Positions 44,743 through 54,466 of a stretch of 64,000 nt of DNA are shown one piece after another (the stretch's first letter is position 1; the number at the start of each line of letters is the position of its first letter). The stretch is taken from contig NZ_JAAXPA010000015.1 in the NCBI RefSeq assembly GCF_012396235.1, positions 1 through 64,000 on the forward strand, read 5' to 3'. Position numbers and translations under genes: made by a program. The notes beneath the pieces were generated by a model. The model did not search any database, was not told the DNA's origin, and saw only the letters and a list, made by a program, of their open reading frames with translations. Origin of the DNA: Rhodococcus opacus. GTDB taxonomy: Bacteria; Actinomycetota; Actinomycetes; Mycobacteriales; Mycobacteriaceae.

Positions 44743-46431
44743 CTAGTCGCAGAGCCGGATCGGGCCGAGTTCGGCGTACCGGTCGCCCGGGCCGGGGTTG
44801 TCGGCCGGGGTGGCGCCGCCCAGATGGTGCATCACGCCCCAGACGGCGTTGAGCGCGGTCTGCACGGCGCCCTCCGCCCAGCCCGCGGTCCACGAGATGT
44901 CGTCGCCGGCAAGGAAGATACCGCGATGCCGCGGGTCGAGTTCGTCCTGGACGAAATGGCTGAACAGCCGTTCCTGGTACCGGTAGTGGCCGGGGAGGTT
45001 CGCCTTGAACGCACCCATGAAGTCGCGTTCGGTCTCCCAGGACAGCGTGACCGGAGTCGAGATGATGTGACTGCGGAAGTCGACTCCCGGGTAGATCTCC
45101 TCGAGCGACTTGATCATGAGGTTCATCCGCTCCGTCGCGTCGAGCGGCAGCAGCTTGAGCGAATCGTCGGACCACGTGTAGGACAGGCAGATCAGACCGG
45201 GCTTGTCGTCGCCGTGGTCGAGGAGGTAGGTGCCGCGGCTCATCCGGTCCGTCAGGGTCATGCTGACGAGGTCGCGGCCGGTGACCGGATCCTTGTCCTT
45301 CCAGAACGGACGATCCACGAGGGCGAACACCTTCGTCGACCCCATGTAGTGGGTGCGCTCGATCGCGGTCCAGTGGTCGATCGGGAACAGGTCGTCGTCG
45401 CAGTGAATGTTGTTGAGCAGCATCCAGCTCTGCGCAGTGAAGACCGCGGCCGGGTACGTGCGGATCTCCCCGGACGAGTCGGTGACCGTCACCTGGTGTG
45501 GTGCGGTCCTCCGGACCTCGGTGACGCGGGGACGGGTGGCTCCGCCGTTCAGCGCGCGCACCGACGTGCCGTCCGGCCAGTGCGCCATCCCCGACGGGGT
45601 GTCGGTCCACAGCCGCAGGGGCAGCTGCTGCGACCCGCCGACGATGCCGCGGTGGTGGTCGTCGGCGGCGGTGATGACGACGCGCAGGATCTCGAGGATC
45701 GAGTTGGGGAAGTCGGTGTCCCAGCCGCCCGTTCCGAAACCAACCTGCCCGAACACTTCCCGATGCCGGAACGACGCGAAGTGCTTGGACGAGGCGAGGA
45801 AACCGTAGAACGTCTGATCGTCCAGCCGGACCACCAGGTCGTTCCAGATGCGCTTGAGTTCGGCGGTGTCACGGTCGCGGATCGCTTGCTGGAGCGGAAT
45901 CAGCTCGGCGTGATCCTCGAGCGTGCGCTGCCACGCATCCGACACCTCCCGGAACACGGGCGGCAGGTCGTCGAGGTGCTGCGCGTAGTAGCTTTCGCCC
46001 TTGAGGTCGATGACCGTGCTGGGGGTGCTGTCGGCGAGCGGGTTCGGGAACGCCTCGGTCCGCAGTCCCATGGCGTCGAGGTAATGGAACAGGGTGGTCG
46101 ACGACGGTGGGAACCGCATCGCGCCCATCTCGGCGACCACCTCGGGGTGCCCGTCGAACGGCTGCGACCGCATCCGGCCACCGATCTGATCGGCCTCGTA
46201 GACAATCGGTTTCAGGCCGAGCTTCATCAGCTCGTACGCCGTGACCATCCCCGACAGTCCGCCGCCGATGACCGCCACCTCGGTGCCGTGGCGATCGGCG
46301 GGCACCGCGCCGAGACCCGAGCGGTGCGCGATGTAGTCGTCGTAGGCGAACGGGAAGTCGGGACCGAACATGGTGAGCGGCCGGGGATCGGTGTCCGCGG
46401 CGGTGCTGTCCGGGGTGACGGGGATCGTCAT
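44743..46431 (-). CDS. Flavin amino-acid 2-monooxygenase (probable arginine 2-monooxygenase)
   Basis: 562 residues of the flavin amine-oxidase family. FAD motif VAVIGGGLSGMVTAYELMKLGLKPIVYEADQIGGRMRSQPF (about 52-92), VAEMGAMRFPPSSTTLFHYL (conserved acid/amine pocket of tryptophan/lysine monooxygenases) and GIFLAGDDISWTAGWAEGAVQTALNAVWGVMHHLGG at the C-terminus. Tryptophan and lysine 2-monooxygenases of this form convert an amino acid to an amide with CO2 loss. The coupled amidase and the nearby guanidinobutyrase make arginine the best guess (product 4-guanidinobutyramide). The substrate assignment is inference; lysine is the main alternative. Confidence 0.75.
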   Translation of the reverse strand: MTIPVTPDSTAADTDPRPLTMFGPDFPFAYDDYIAHRSGLGAVPADRHGTEVAVIGGGLSGMVTAYELMKLGLKPIVYEADQIGGRMRSQPFDGHPEVVAEMGAMRFPPSSTTLFHYLDAMGLRTEAFPNPLADSTPSTVIDLKGESYYAQHLDDLPPVFREVSDAWQRTLEDHAELIPLQQAIRDRDTAELKRIWNDLVVRLDDQTFYGFLASSKHFASFRHREVFGQVGFGTGGWDTDFPNSILEILRVVITAADDHHRGIVGGSQQLPLRLWTDTPSGMAHWPDGTSVRALNGGATRPRVTEVRRTAPHQVTVTDSSGEIRTYPAAVFTAQSWMLLNNIHCDDDLFPIDHWTAIERTHYMGSTKVFALVDRPFWKDKDPVTGRDLVSMTLTDRMSRGTYLLDHGDDKPGLICLSYTWSDDSLKLLPLDATERMNLMIKSLEEIYPGVDFRSHIISTPVTLSWETERDFMGAFKANLPGHYRYQERLFSHFVQDELDPRHRGIFLAGDDISWTAGWAEGAVQTALNAVWGVMHHLGGATPADNPGPGDRYAELGPIRLCD

Positions 46432-47228
46432 GAAGTCTTCTCCTGCATGAAGGGGTAGAGGTCGACGCGTCGGTCGTCGAGATGGGTGTTCTCACGGCGG
46501 GAACGGTGGAGGACGTCGAGTTCGAGGTCGACGATCGCCAGCTCCTCGTGGCGGCCTGCGCGGGCGAGTTCGGTGCCGTCGGGCGCGATCGCACAACTGG
46601 ACCCGCAGTAGTCGAGGTCGGCCTCGGTGCCGCACCGGTTGACGTACGTGACGAACAGCTGACTCTCGTACGCACGGGTCGGGACGACGCTCTCCGCGAT
46701 GAATTCGTACGGGCTCATCAGGCCGGTGGGGACGACGAGCCACTGTGTTCCCCGGTCGGCATGCGCGCGAACGGCTTCCGGGAACTCGACGTCGTAGCAG
46801 ATCAGGAGTCCGCACCGGATTCCGGCGTGGTCGAACTGGACCACCAGTTCGTCGCCGGCGGCGAAGTGCGACCGGTCGAGCTCGCCGAACAGGTGGGTCT
46901 TGCGGTAGTTCGCGAGCGACGTCCCGGACGGGTCGAACACCTGCACGCTGTTGTAGACGACGCCCCCGTCGGCCTCGGGGTATCCGTAGACGACGGCGAT
47001 CCCGGACTCGCGTGCGATCTCTGCGATCCGTGCCGCGATCGGTCCGTCGGCGGGTTCGGCCCGCTCCGCGATCAGGGATCCGATGTTGTAGCCGGTGGCC
47101 GCCATCTCCGGGCAGACCAGGATCGATGCCCCGGACGCCGCCGCCGTCTGCGCGGCCGACGCGATAGCGGAGAGGTTCGCGGCGACGTCGAAGGAGAGTT
47201 CGGGACCTTGGAACAGCGCTGCCCTCAT
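46428..47228 (-). CDS. Nitrilase-superfamily amidase (probable 4-guanidinobutyramide hydrolase)
   Basis: 266 residues with a Glu-Lys-Cys triad: Glu in LVCPEMAATGYN, Lys in NYRKTHLFGELDRS, Cys in GLLICYDVEFPEAVRAHADRG. Its layout resembles 5-aminopentanamidase (DavA), the partner of lysine 2-monooxygenase, and would hydrolyse the amide formed by the adjacent oxidase. With a guanidinobutyrase nearby, the likely substrate is 4-guanidinobutyramide. ATG 47228 is the start with ATGA overlap to the permease; it overlaps the oxidase by 4 bases too. Confidence 0.8.
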   Translation of the reverse strand: MRAALFQGPELSFDVAANLSAIASAAQTAAASGASILVCPEMAATGYNIGSLIAERAEPADGPIAARIAEIARESGIAVVYGYPEADGGVVYNSVQVFDPSGTSLANYRKTHLFGELDRSHFAAGDELVVQFDHAGIRCGLLICYDVEFPEAVRAHADRGTQWLVVPTGLMSPYEFIAESVVPTRAYESQLFVTYVNRCGTEADLDYCGSSCAIAPDGTELARAGRHEELAIVDLELDVLHRSRRENTHLDDRRVDLYPFMQEKTS

Positions 47229-48682
47229 GGTGCCGTCACCGTTTCCGGGCTGTTGCGGAGTTCGGACTTGCGGACTCCGTAGGCGAAGTAGATCGCGAGC
47301 CCGACTGCCATCCACAGAGCGAACGCCACCCACGTCGAGACGCCGAGACCGAACAGCAGCAGCGCGCAGAACACGACGCCGAGGACCGGCATCAGCGGGA
47401 AGAGCGGGGTCCGGAAGCTGCGGTGCAGGTCGGGATGGCGGCGGCGCAGGATGATCACGGCGATGTTGACGAGCATGAACGCGAACAGCGAGCCGATGCT
47501 CGTCGCGTCGGCCAGTTCGCCCAGCGGCACGAATCCCGCGAGCGCGGAGACGACACCGCCGACGACCACGATGTTGACGACGGGCACCCGGGTGCGCGGG
47601 TTGACGCGGGAGAAGACCCGCGGAACGAGACCGTCGAGCGACATCGCGTACAGGATCCGGGTCTGCCCGTACATCACCGCGAGGACGACGCTGGCGATGG
47701 CGATCACCGCGCCCGCCGACAGGAGGATGGCGGGCCAGGTGCTGGTGGTCGCGGCATTCAGGATGGTCGCGAGTGCGGCGCCCTCACCCGCGATGTCCTG
47801 CCAGGGCATCGCGCCGACGGCGGCGATCGCGACCAGGCAGTAGAGGATCGTGACGATCAGGAGCGAGAGGATGATCGCGCGGGGAAGATCGCGTTTCGCG
47901 TTCTTCGCCTCGTCGCCTGCGGTCGAGGCGGCGTCGAACCCGATGTAGGCGAAGAACACCTGGGATGCCGCGGCGGTCACGCCTGCCGCGCCGAGGGGGA
48001 TGAACGGCGTGAAGTTTCCGGCGCGGAACGCGGTGAACGCGACAGCGCAGAAGAACACGAGCACGAGGATCTTCAGTGCGACCATGACCGTGTTCACCAG
48101 GGCGCTCTCGGACGCTCCCCGAGTCAGCAGTGCCACCGCGACGAGCACGATGACGATGGCGGGCACGTTGACGATGCCGCCCGCGCCCGGTGATTCGCTG
48201 ATCGCGGCGGGTAGTGCGATGCCGAACATGCCGTGGAGTAGTTCGTTGATGTACTCGCCCCAGCCGACGGCGACGGCCGCGACCGACACGCCGTACTCGA
48301 GCATCAGGCACCAGCCGCAGATCCACGCGAAGAGTTCGCCCATCGTCGCGTAGGTGTACGAGTAGGAGCTACCGGAGACGGGGATGCTGCCTGCCAGTTC
48401 CGCGTAGGAGAGAGCGGAGAAGAGGGCGGTGAACGCCGCGAGCACGAAGGCGAGGACGACGGCGGGGCCGGCCTTGGGTGTCGCCTCGCCGAGGATGACG
48501 AAGATGCCCGTTCCCAGCGACGCACCGATGCTCAGTGCGGTGAGGTGCACCAGGCCCATCGACCGCTTGAGGCCGTGACCGGGTTCCTGGTCGTTGCGCG
48601 CCACGATCGCCTCGACCGATTTGCGGGCGCGGAGTGCGCCGGCCAGTCCCGGCGGGCGCGGAGAAATCTTGGTGATGTCCAA
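47225..48682 (-). CDS. Amino-acid permease (APC family, cationic type)
   Basis: 485 residues, about twelve to fourteen membrane helices: SMGLVHLTALSIGASLGTGIFVILGEATPKAGPAVVLAFVLAAFTALFSALSYAELAGSIPVSGSSYSYTYATMGELFAWICGWCLMLEYGVSVAAVAVGW. Resembles the cationic amino-acid transporters of the APC superfamily, fitting arginine uptake. TTG at 48682 chosen: AGGAG lies 7 bases upstream, and the longer GTG start at 48748 falls on the promoter. First gene of the leftward operon permease-amidase-oxidase. Confidence 0.85.
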   Translation of the reverse strand: MDITKISPRPPGLAGALRARKSVEAIVARNDQEPGHGLKRSMGLVHLTALSIGASLGTGIFVILGEATPKAGPAVVLAFVLAAFTALFSALSYAELAGSIPVSGSSYSYTYATMGELFAWICGWCLMLEYGVSVAAVAVGWGEYINELLHGMFGIALPAAISESPGAGGIVNVPAIVIVLVAVALLTRGASESALVNTVMVALKILVLVFFCAVAFTAFRAGNFTPFIPLGAAGVTAAASQVFFAYIGFDAASTAGDEAKNAKRDLPRAIILSLLIVTILYCLVAIAAVGAMPWQDIAGEGAALATILNAATTSTWPAILLSAGAVIAIASVVLAVMYGQTRILYAMSLDGLVPRVFSRVNPRTRVPVVNIVVVGGVVSALAGFVPLGELADATSIGSLFAFMLVNIAVIILRRRHPDLHRSFRTPLFPLMPVLGVVFCALLLFGLGVSTWVAFALWMAVGLAIYFAYGVRKSELRNSPETVTAP

Positions 48683-48739
48683 CGTTGAGCTCCTGAGCGG
48701 TGGAGTGATGTGGACAACAATGAACGGGCGAGCCGTGAC

Positions 48740-48758
48740 TGTCAACACATGTTTCCTA
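48740..48758 (-). promoter_or_regulatory. Permease-operon promoter/operator element (19-mer)
   Basis: On the minus strand TAGGAAACATGTGTTGACA; it ends in a consensus -35 (TTGACA) with a likely -10 about 17 bases on. A second TAGGAAAC occurs on the minus strand at 48778-48771. The same 19-mer, one base different, precedes the guanidinobutyrase gene at 49423-49441. Confidence 0.7.
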
Positions 48759-48775
48759 AACCGCCTGACGGTTTC

Positions 48776-49396
48776 CTAGCGGGCGGTGGGCCGGACGTCG
48801 TCCGGAAGTGCGGGGGCCAGAATCCACAGAACGGTCGCGGTGTCGTCGCCGAGCGCGCGGAAGCTGTGCGGCAACTGGGGCGAGAAGGTGAACGCGTCCC
48901 CGGTCGCGAGCGACACGTCCTCCCCGGCCCCCGGACCGTTGAAGGAAATGCGGATCCGGCCCGAGACGACGTAGACGAAGGCGACGTCGACCGGCAGTTC
49001 GTACGTTTCCGAGCCGCTCCCGCCGCCGGGTTCGATCCGGCTCAGGAGCGACTGGATGCGGCGCTCGCCGAACGGTGTCAGCAGGAACTCGGCCATGCGC
49101 TCCCCGCCGAAACTGATCGGCGGGTAGTTGTCGGCGCGTACCACCTCACCTGCGGCGGAGCTCTCGAACAGCGACCCGACGGGAATGTTCAGAGCGGCGC
49201 AGATCCGCACCAGCGTGGCGACGGATGCGCTCGCGTGGTCCCGTTCGATCTTCGACAGGTAGCCCTTGGTGATGCCGCAGCTCGCGGCGAGGTCGTCGAG
49301 GGTGAGGCGCTGGGCCCGCCGGGCCGCCTTGAGCCGGGGGCCGATCCTGGGCTCGTCGACGCCCGACGCACCTTCGGTTGCGAGCTCGTTCGCCAT
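48776..49396 (-). CDS. XRE-cupin transcriptional regulator
   Basis: 206 residues: HTH at about 20-75 ([59 protein letters not shown]) and a C-terminal cupin ([46 protein letters not shown]). Lies between the two arginine-route transcription units, with AGGAAAC repeats on both sides, so it is the probable common regulator, the cupin sensing an amino acid or its product. Confidence 0.85.
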   Translation of the reverse strand: MANELATEGASGVDEPRIGPRLKAARRAQRLTLDDLAASCGITKGYLSKIERDHASASVATLVRICAALNIPVGSLFESSAAGEVVRADNYPPISFGGERMAEFLLTPFGERRIQSLLSRIEPGGGSGSETYELPVDVAFVYVVSGRIRISFNGPGAGEDVSLATGDAFTFSPQLPHSFRALGDDTATVLWILAPALPDDVRPTAR

Positions 49397-49422
49397 GCAT
49401 CGATCCTTCGTTGTGTCTCGTA

Positions 49423-49441
49423 TAGGAAACAGGTGTTGACA
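49423..49441 (+). promoter_or_regulatory. Guanidinobutyrase promoter/operator element (19-mer)
   Basis: TAGGAAACAGGTGTTGACA, ending in a consensus -35; a -10-like GATACG follows at about the right distance. Another AGGAAAC at 49455-49461 lies in the spacer. Matches the permease-operon element in 18 of 19 bases. Confidence 0.7.
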
Positions 49442-49504
49442 AGAATGCGTTCCAAGGAAACGATACGACGACGCCACGTCTCCGGCACACACCGAAGGAT
49501 TCCG

Positions 49505-50569
49505 ATGAGTACAGACGACATCCAGGGCCCCATCGACGCGACCCGCATCCAGGGCCCCGTCGACGCGACCCGCATCCAGGGCCCCGTCGACGCCACCCGC
49601 ACGCCGCGCTACGCCGAACCCAGCACGTTCGCCCGCCTCCCCCGGCTCGACGAGGTGTCCCGCGCCGACGTCACCGTGATGGGCGTCCCGTTCGACTCCG
49701 GCGTGAGCTACCGTCCGGGCGCACGCTTCGGCCCCGGCCACATCCGCGCCGCGTCGAAGCTCCTGCGTCCGTACAACCCCGCACTCGACGTGCACCCCTT
49801 CGCGGCGCAGCAGGTCGCCGACTTCGGCGACATCGGCGTCAACCCGTTCGACATCCAGGAGGCCCTCGCCACCGTCGACGGCGCCGTCACCGACCTGCGC
49901 AAGGACGGCTCGACCGTGCTGACGCTCGGCGGCGACCACACCATCGCCCTGCCGATCCTGCGTTCCCTCGCCCGCGATCACGGTCCCATCGCCGTGCTGC
50001 ACTTCGACGCGCACCTCGACACGTGGGACACCTACTTCGGCGCCCCCTACACACACGGCACCCCGTTCCGGCGGGCCAGCGAGGAGGGGCTCATCGACCT
50101 CGAGCGTTCGCAGCACATCGGCATCCGTGGCCCGCTGTACAGCAAGAAGGACCTCGAGGACGACGCCGTTCTCGGTTTCCAGGTCATCCGCTCCGACGAC
50201 TACGAGGTGGACGGCGTCGCCAGCATCGTCGAACGGATGCGTCGACGGCTCGACGGCGGACCGGTCTACGTGTCCGTGGACATCGACGTCCTCGATCCCG
50301 CGCACGCGCCGGGCACCGGAACACCCGAGGCGGGCGGCATGACGTCCCGCGAGTTGCTGAACACGCTGCGCGGACTCGTCGGCCTGAACGTGGTCGGCGC
50401 CGACATCGTGGAGGTGGCACCCGCCTACGACCACGCCGAGATCACCGGCATCGCGGCAGCGCACGTCGCGTACGAGTTGCTGTCGGTGCTCGCGATCAAC
50501 GCGTCGTCGGCCCCGGGCCGGGCTGCGCGCGGCGAGGCGCTCCGGCAGGCGGCGTTCGTGACGAAGTGA
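49505..50569 (+). CDS. Agmatinase/guanidinobutyrase-family ureohydrolase
   Basis: 354 residues of the arginase superfamily with all manganese ligands: [15 protein letters not shown] (His), [11 protein letters not shown] (Asp-x-His-x-x-x-Asp) and [22 protein letters not shown] (Asp-x-Asp). The [19 protein letters not shown] start is shared by agmatinase and guanidinobutyrase. Next to the amino-acid monooxygenase and amidase it most likely hydrolyses 4-guanidinobutyrate to GABA and urea. Residues 6-32 consist of three 9-residue repeats, unusual for the family. ATG 49505; GAAGGA upstream. Confidence 0.82.
   Translation: MSTDDIQGPIDATRIQGPVDATRIQGPVDATRTPRYAEPSTFARLPRLDEVSRADVTVMGVPFDSGVSYRPGARFGPGHIRAASKLLRPYNPALDVHPFAAQQVADFGDIGVNPFDIQEALATVDGAVTDLRKDGSTVLTLGGDHTIALPILRSLARDHGPIAVLHFDAHLDTWDTYFGAPYTHGTPFRRASEEGLIDLERSQHIGIRGPLYSKKDLEDDAVLGFQVIRSDDYEVDGVASIVERMRRRLDGGPVYVSVDIDVLDPAHAPGTGTPEAGGMTSRELLNTLRGLVGLNVVGADIVEVAPAYDHAEITGIAAAHVAYELLSVLAINASSAPGRAARGEALRQAAFVTK
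49520..49600 (+). repeat. Three tandem 27-bp repeats inside the guanidinobutyrase gene
   Basis: Three direct copies of a 27-bp unit encoding IQGP(I/V)DATR, at 49520-49546, 49547-49573 and 49574-49600; they differ at two positions only. In-frame unit changes would not break the gene, so copy number could vary between strains. Confidence 0.9.
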
Positions 50570-50616
50570 CGTCCGTTGCCACGTGCGGGCAGCGGGAAGA
50601 CGTTACCCTCGGGCGC

Positions 50617-51363
50617 ATGGCTATCGGGGTGAAGGTCCGAAGGTTCTCCAAGATCGCACCACTACTGCTCGCCGGTGCGCTCGCGGCCGCGGTGCCGGGG
50701 CATGCCGCCGCCGAACCTGTCAGAGGTCCGGACGTGGCCTCGTGGCAACACCCGGGCGGGTCACCGATCGACTGGTTCGCCGTCCGCAACGCCGGCCACG
50801 ACTTTTCGATGGTCAAGGCCACCGAGAGTCTCAACTACGTCAATCCGTTCTTCGTCCAGGACTGCCTCGCCATGCGCGTGGCCGGCGTTGCCCGCGGCGC
50901 GTACCACTACGCCGACCCCACCCAGTCGCCGGAAGCGCAGGCCGCGTTCTACTCGACGGTGGTGCTGGGAATCAACGGTCCGGGTGACATGCCTCCGGTC
51001 CTCGACCTCGAGCAATCCGGTGGGCTGCCGCCCGCCGCGTTGATCGACTGGACGCACCGCTACCTCAACACGGTCCAATCGCTCACCGGACGTCAGCCGA
51101 TCATCTACACGTACCCGAACTTCTGGCGGACGGCGATGGCGAACACCAACGAGTTCGCCGGATACCCGCTGTGGATCGCCGACTACAACGGTCAGAACAC
51201 GCCCGGCCCCCTCCCCGGCGGCTGGAGCAACTGGACGTTCTGGCAGTACACCAGCACCGGTCGCATCCCCGGAGTCAACGGCGACGTCGACCTCAACGTC
51301 TACAGCGGGGCGCAGGGCGACTTCGCGCGGTACTCCAACAGCGCATCCCCCTTCGGCAGCTGA
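50617..51363 (+). CDS. Secreted GH25 lysozyme
   Basis: 248 residues: cleavable signal peptide (KIAPLLLAGALAAAVPGHAAAEP) and a GH25 domain, RGPDVASWQHPGGSPIDWFAVRNAGHDFSMVKATESLNYVNPFF, MPPVLDLEQSGGLPP with the catalytic acid pair, and PLWIADYN. Muramidase acting outside the cell on peptidoglycan. ATG 50617. The gene is close to the 3' end of guanidinobutyrase (47 bases) but functionally unrelated. Confidence 0.9.
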   Translation: MAIGVKVRRFSKIAPLLLAGALAAAVPGHAAAEPVRGPDVASWQHPGGSPIDWFAVRNAGHDFSMVKATESLNYVNPFFVQDCLAMRVAGVARGAYHYADPTQSPEAQAAFYSTVVLGINGPGDMPPVLDLEQSGGLPPAALIDWTHRYLNTVQSLTGRQPIIYTYPNFWRTAMANTNEFAGYPLWIADYNGQNTPGPLPGGWSNWTFWQYTSTGRIPGVNGDVDLNVYSGAQGDFARYSNSASPFGS

Positions 51364-51378
51364 CGCCGACGGGCACGA

Positions 51379-52644
51379 TCAATCCCGGCACACCGGATTT
51401 CCGGGGAACGCCGGGACGCCGACTCGGCAGCCGACGTCGGTGACGGCGTTCAACCGCTCGACCGGCTCCCGAATCTCGAGCGCCGGCACGAGGCCGTCGG
51501 TCAGGAGTGCATTCTTGGTCGTCGGCGTCGTGGCGCGCTCGTCCAGCGTTCCGCGCACCCGCGCGAAGTTGACGAGTTCGTCGTACACCATCGACAGGGC
51601 CGCCTCGGTGGTCCGGTCTTCCGGGTCGAGCCCGGCGAAATCCACGCCCGTCTCGTATTCGTGGCGGACGGCATGTGGACCCTGGTCGCAGGTGGGCTGG
51701 TTCAGATCGATCCGAAAGTCCGGCCCGGCCGGTCCCGGCGGAGTGATCGTGCCGGCGTCGGTGCAGACATGGTGCGAGATGCGATCGCCGAGTGCGTGAA
51801 TGTAGATGCCGGTCCGTGCATTCCAGGAATTCTCGCCGATCCAGGAGTCGAACTGTGACGAGAGGACCGTATCGGAGATGACCTGCTGCCCGGTCATGTT
51901 GGTGAACGGGATGGCGGCCGGAGTCTCCAGGCTGTAGGTGCCGTTGATCTGCACGGGATTCGCATCGCCGTAACACGTTGCACCCGTGGCATAGTCGCCG
52001 TCCTCCGAGGGGTTCGTGAAACCTCCCGTGCACAACGGTGCGCCACTTCCCGGCCCGGCCAGGGCCCAATTCCGTAGGTGCGTGAGCATGACCTCGTGCC
52101 GTGGATCGTCGACATCCGGTTGCAAGCCGTTGGGCAGGGGATCCGCCGGTCCGCGCATCGTGGGCAGGAAGTGGAAGAGGAACCCGCCGGTGGCGAAGTG
52201 GGTGCGCACCAGTCCGCTGATGTCCTTGGTGGTCAATGCGCCGGCGTCGGGGACGAGTCGGCCGAAGATGTCGCGTGGGGCGAACGTGCCGAGGTCGGTC
52301 GCTTCGTCGTACGCCGCGATCCAGTAGGCATCCTGCTCGGAGAAGCCGACGGTGCGGGCGATGATATACGTCGAATCCGAATGCACGAGACTCCGTCCGC
52401 CGAGCGGGCGGCGCAACGTGAACCCGTAACGGAGGAACGCCTCGGCGCCGCAGATCGGCGAGTTGGGATCGTCGAGTAGGCATTCAGGTGGCAGCGGAGC
52501 GCAGTTGTGCGGTGGCGCACCGTCCTCGGTGTAGCAAATATCCTCGGCGAATCCGTACACCGGTGGCGGTGACACGACGAACGCGGCGGCGGTGAGCGTC
52601 AGCGCCACAATGGTTCCACCGACTCTTCGAGTGAATCTTCTCAT
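51379..52644 (-). CDS. Secreted protein of unknown function
   Basis: 421 residues starting with a signal peptide (RRVGGTIVALTLTAAAFVVSPPPVYGFAE). The mature part contains several Cys (CYTEDGAPPHNCAPLPPECLLDDPNSPICG), an IYIHALGDRISHHVCTDAG segment with His/Asp that resembles the phospholipase C / zinc-nuclease style helical His pattern, and FATGGFLFHFLPTMRG. I do not recognise the family. Convergent with the lysozyme gene, 15 bases between stops. Could be a metal-dependent esterase, but this is a guess. Confidence 0.6.
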   Translation of the reverse strand: MRRFTRRVGGTIVALTLTAAAFVVSPPPVYGFAEDICYTEDGAPPHNCAPLPPECLLDDPNSPICGAEAFLRYGFTLRRPLGGRSLVHSDSTYIIARTVGFSEQDAYWIAAYDEATDLGTFAPRDIFGRLVPDAGALTTKDISGLVRTHFATGGFLFHFLPTMRGPADPLPNGLQPDVDDPRHEVMLTHLRNWALAGPGSGAPLCTGGFTNPSEDGDYATGATCYGDANPVQINGTYSLETPAAIPFTNMTGQQVISDTVLSSQFDSWIGENSWNARTGIYIHALGDRISHHVCTDAGTITPPGPAGPDFRIDLNQPTCDQGPHAVRHEYETGVDFAGLDPEDRTTEAALSMVYDELVNFARVRGTLDERATTPTTKNALLTDGLVPALEIREPVERLNAVTDVGCRVGVPAFPGNPVCRD

Positions 52645-52757
52645 CGAGGTGCACCTTTCGGTGGGGCCGAGTAGATCAACATTAACACCGGGGAACAGGC
52701 AGGATGCTCGGTTCTCGCGAGCCCCGAAATCCGCCACCGTCGGTCGGTGTGCGGGCA

Positions 52758-53709
52758 TCACGCGACACGGTGCCGGTATCGATTCGCCAGCCATGCACAC
52801 ATCGTGAGCTGAACCTGATGAAACACCATCAGCGGCAGGATGATCTGCCCGACGGGCTGCCCGGCGAACAGGACAGCCGCCATCGGCAGCCCGGTCACGA
52901 GAGCCTTCTTCGTTCCGCAGAACTGGATGGCCCGCACGTCTGCGCGTTCGAACCGCATCAGGTCGGCGGTGAATCGCGTGAGCCAGAGGATGGCCGTCAC
53001 GAGCATCGTGGACAGCAGGACCAGTCGGAGTAACGCGGTGGACGGGGCCGAGTGCCATACTCCGTCACGTTCGCCCGCCGAGAATGCCGAATACACGATG
53101 AGCAAGACGGATTCGCGGCCGACGTACCTCAGTGCGGAACCGTGGCGTGCCACCCAGTCGCCGATCAACCGGCGGAGGATCTGACCCAGCACGAACGGCA
53201 GGAACAGTTGCAATCCGATTCCCAGTGCGGCGGCACCGGGCGCACCCATCTGTCCTGAAGTCGACATCATCGTGAACGCGAGCGCGGGCGTCAGGAACAT
53301 GCCGAAGAGGTTGGATGCGGATGCGCTGGCGATGGCACCGGGAACGTTCCCTCCGGAAACCGCGGTGAATCCGATCAACGCTTGGACGGTCGAGGGAACG
53401 AGGCACGTGAACAGCAGTCCGGCGGTACAAGCTGGGATCCAGCACAGAGCTCGGGAGCAGTCGCAGTGCCAATCCGCTGAGCGGGAAGACCACGAAGGTG
53501 AAGGACAGCACGGTCAGGTGCAGGCGCCAGTGCGTCAGTCCGGCGATCGCATCCAGCGGTGCGATGCGCACGCCGTAGAGGAAGAACAGAACGCCGATGG
53601 CGACGCGATCCGCACCGTCCACCCAAGGCACAGCCGGGCCCGAGGCCGGCAGCACCAGCGCGACCAGCACCGCTGCGTGAACCCGTGCCGTCGATCGTGT
53701 CTCGTGCAT
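52758..53709 (-). pseudogene. Bile-acid:sodium symporter-family gene (SBF-like), frameshifted
   Basis: The N-terminal half (53709 to about 53425) reads VPWVDGADRVAIGVLFFLYGVRIAPLDAIAGLTHWRLHLTVLSFTFVVFPLSGLALRLLP...DPSLY; then one extra base near 53424 shifts the frame, and the other frame continues GLLFTCLVPSTVQALIGFTAVSGGNVPGAIASASASNLFGMFLTPAL to the stop at 52758. Together they form the usual approx. 310-residue YfeH-like transporter. Either a real frameshift mutation or a sequencing error. Confidence 0.8.
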
Positions 53710-53780
53710 CGCGATTCGATACACGGCGGCCTTACTCGTGCGGCTGTCGGTCAGTCGGATCCGCGAGCGAATCCGGATCC

Positions 53781-54466
53781 TCACCTGGTGAGGATCCCGG
53801 CGACCAGGTTGATCGTCGTCGCGAGGATGACTGGACCGAAAACATAGGACAACAGGCAATGCCGGAGCGCCACGGCCCGAATCTCCGGGCTCGAGACGTC
53901 GGTATCGGATACCTGGTAGGTCATCCCGAGGTTGTAACTGAAGTAGAAGAAGTCGCGAAACGCGGGCGGGGCAGTGGAGTTGAAATCGATACCGCCCGTC
54001 GTTGTTTCAGGACCTGATTCCTCGTCGTAGAGGAAGGCGTATCGAGCCGCATACATCAGATGTAGGGCAGCCCACGCCAGGAAGACCCCGATCAGGGCCA
54101 CGGCGGCGTGCGGGGTTCCCGCCGAGGATCCGCCGCCACCTGCAGTGCGATGATTGCTCCGAGACCTCCTGAAGCCGCTGTCACCACGACCAATTCGTCG
54201 ACTATCGGACGGAAATCCTCGCGTCCCACGTTGCGGCGAGTTGCCGCCGCATCCATCGGCCACAACACTGCCCAACCGGATACGACGAACACGGCGGCCG
54301 CGGCGGCGATACCGATGAGAGACCCCAACGCGGCTGTGGTCGACACGCCGCCGAGAATACCCGCAGCGACACCGACCACCACCGCCGGCGGCCACTCTCG
54401 GGATGGCGGAAGTCGGGAGAGGCACGTGCAATGCCTACCCCTCTCCGGAAGGCGCCGCGCCGTCAC
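53781..54466 (-). pseudogene. DUF1345 membrane protein gene, frameshifted
   Basis: Two frames cover a single DUF1345 protein. The first (54466 to about 54120) has [78 protein letters not shown]; the second (from about 54119) has [91 protein letters not shown]. The shift is near 54110-54125. Confidence 0.75.

Noticed and set aside
49520..49600. CRISPR-like array
   Set aside because: The three 27-bp units are contiguous, have no spacers and lie in-frame in a coding gene.
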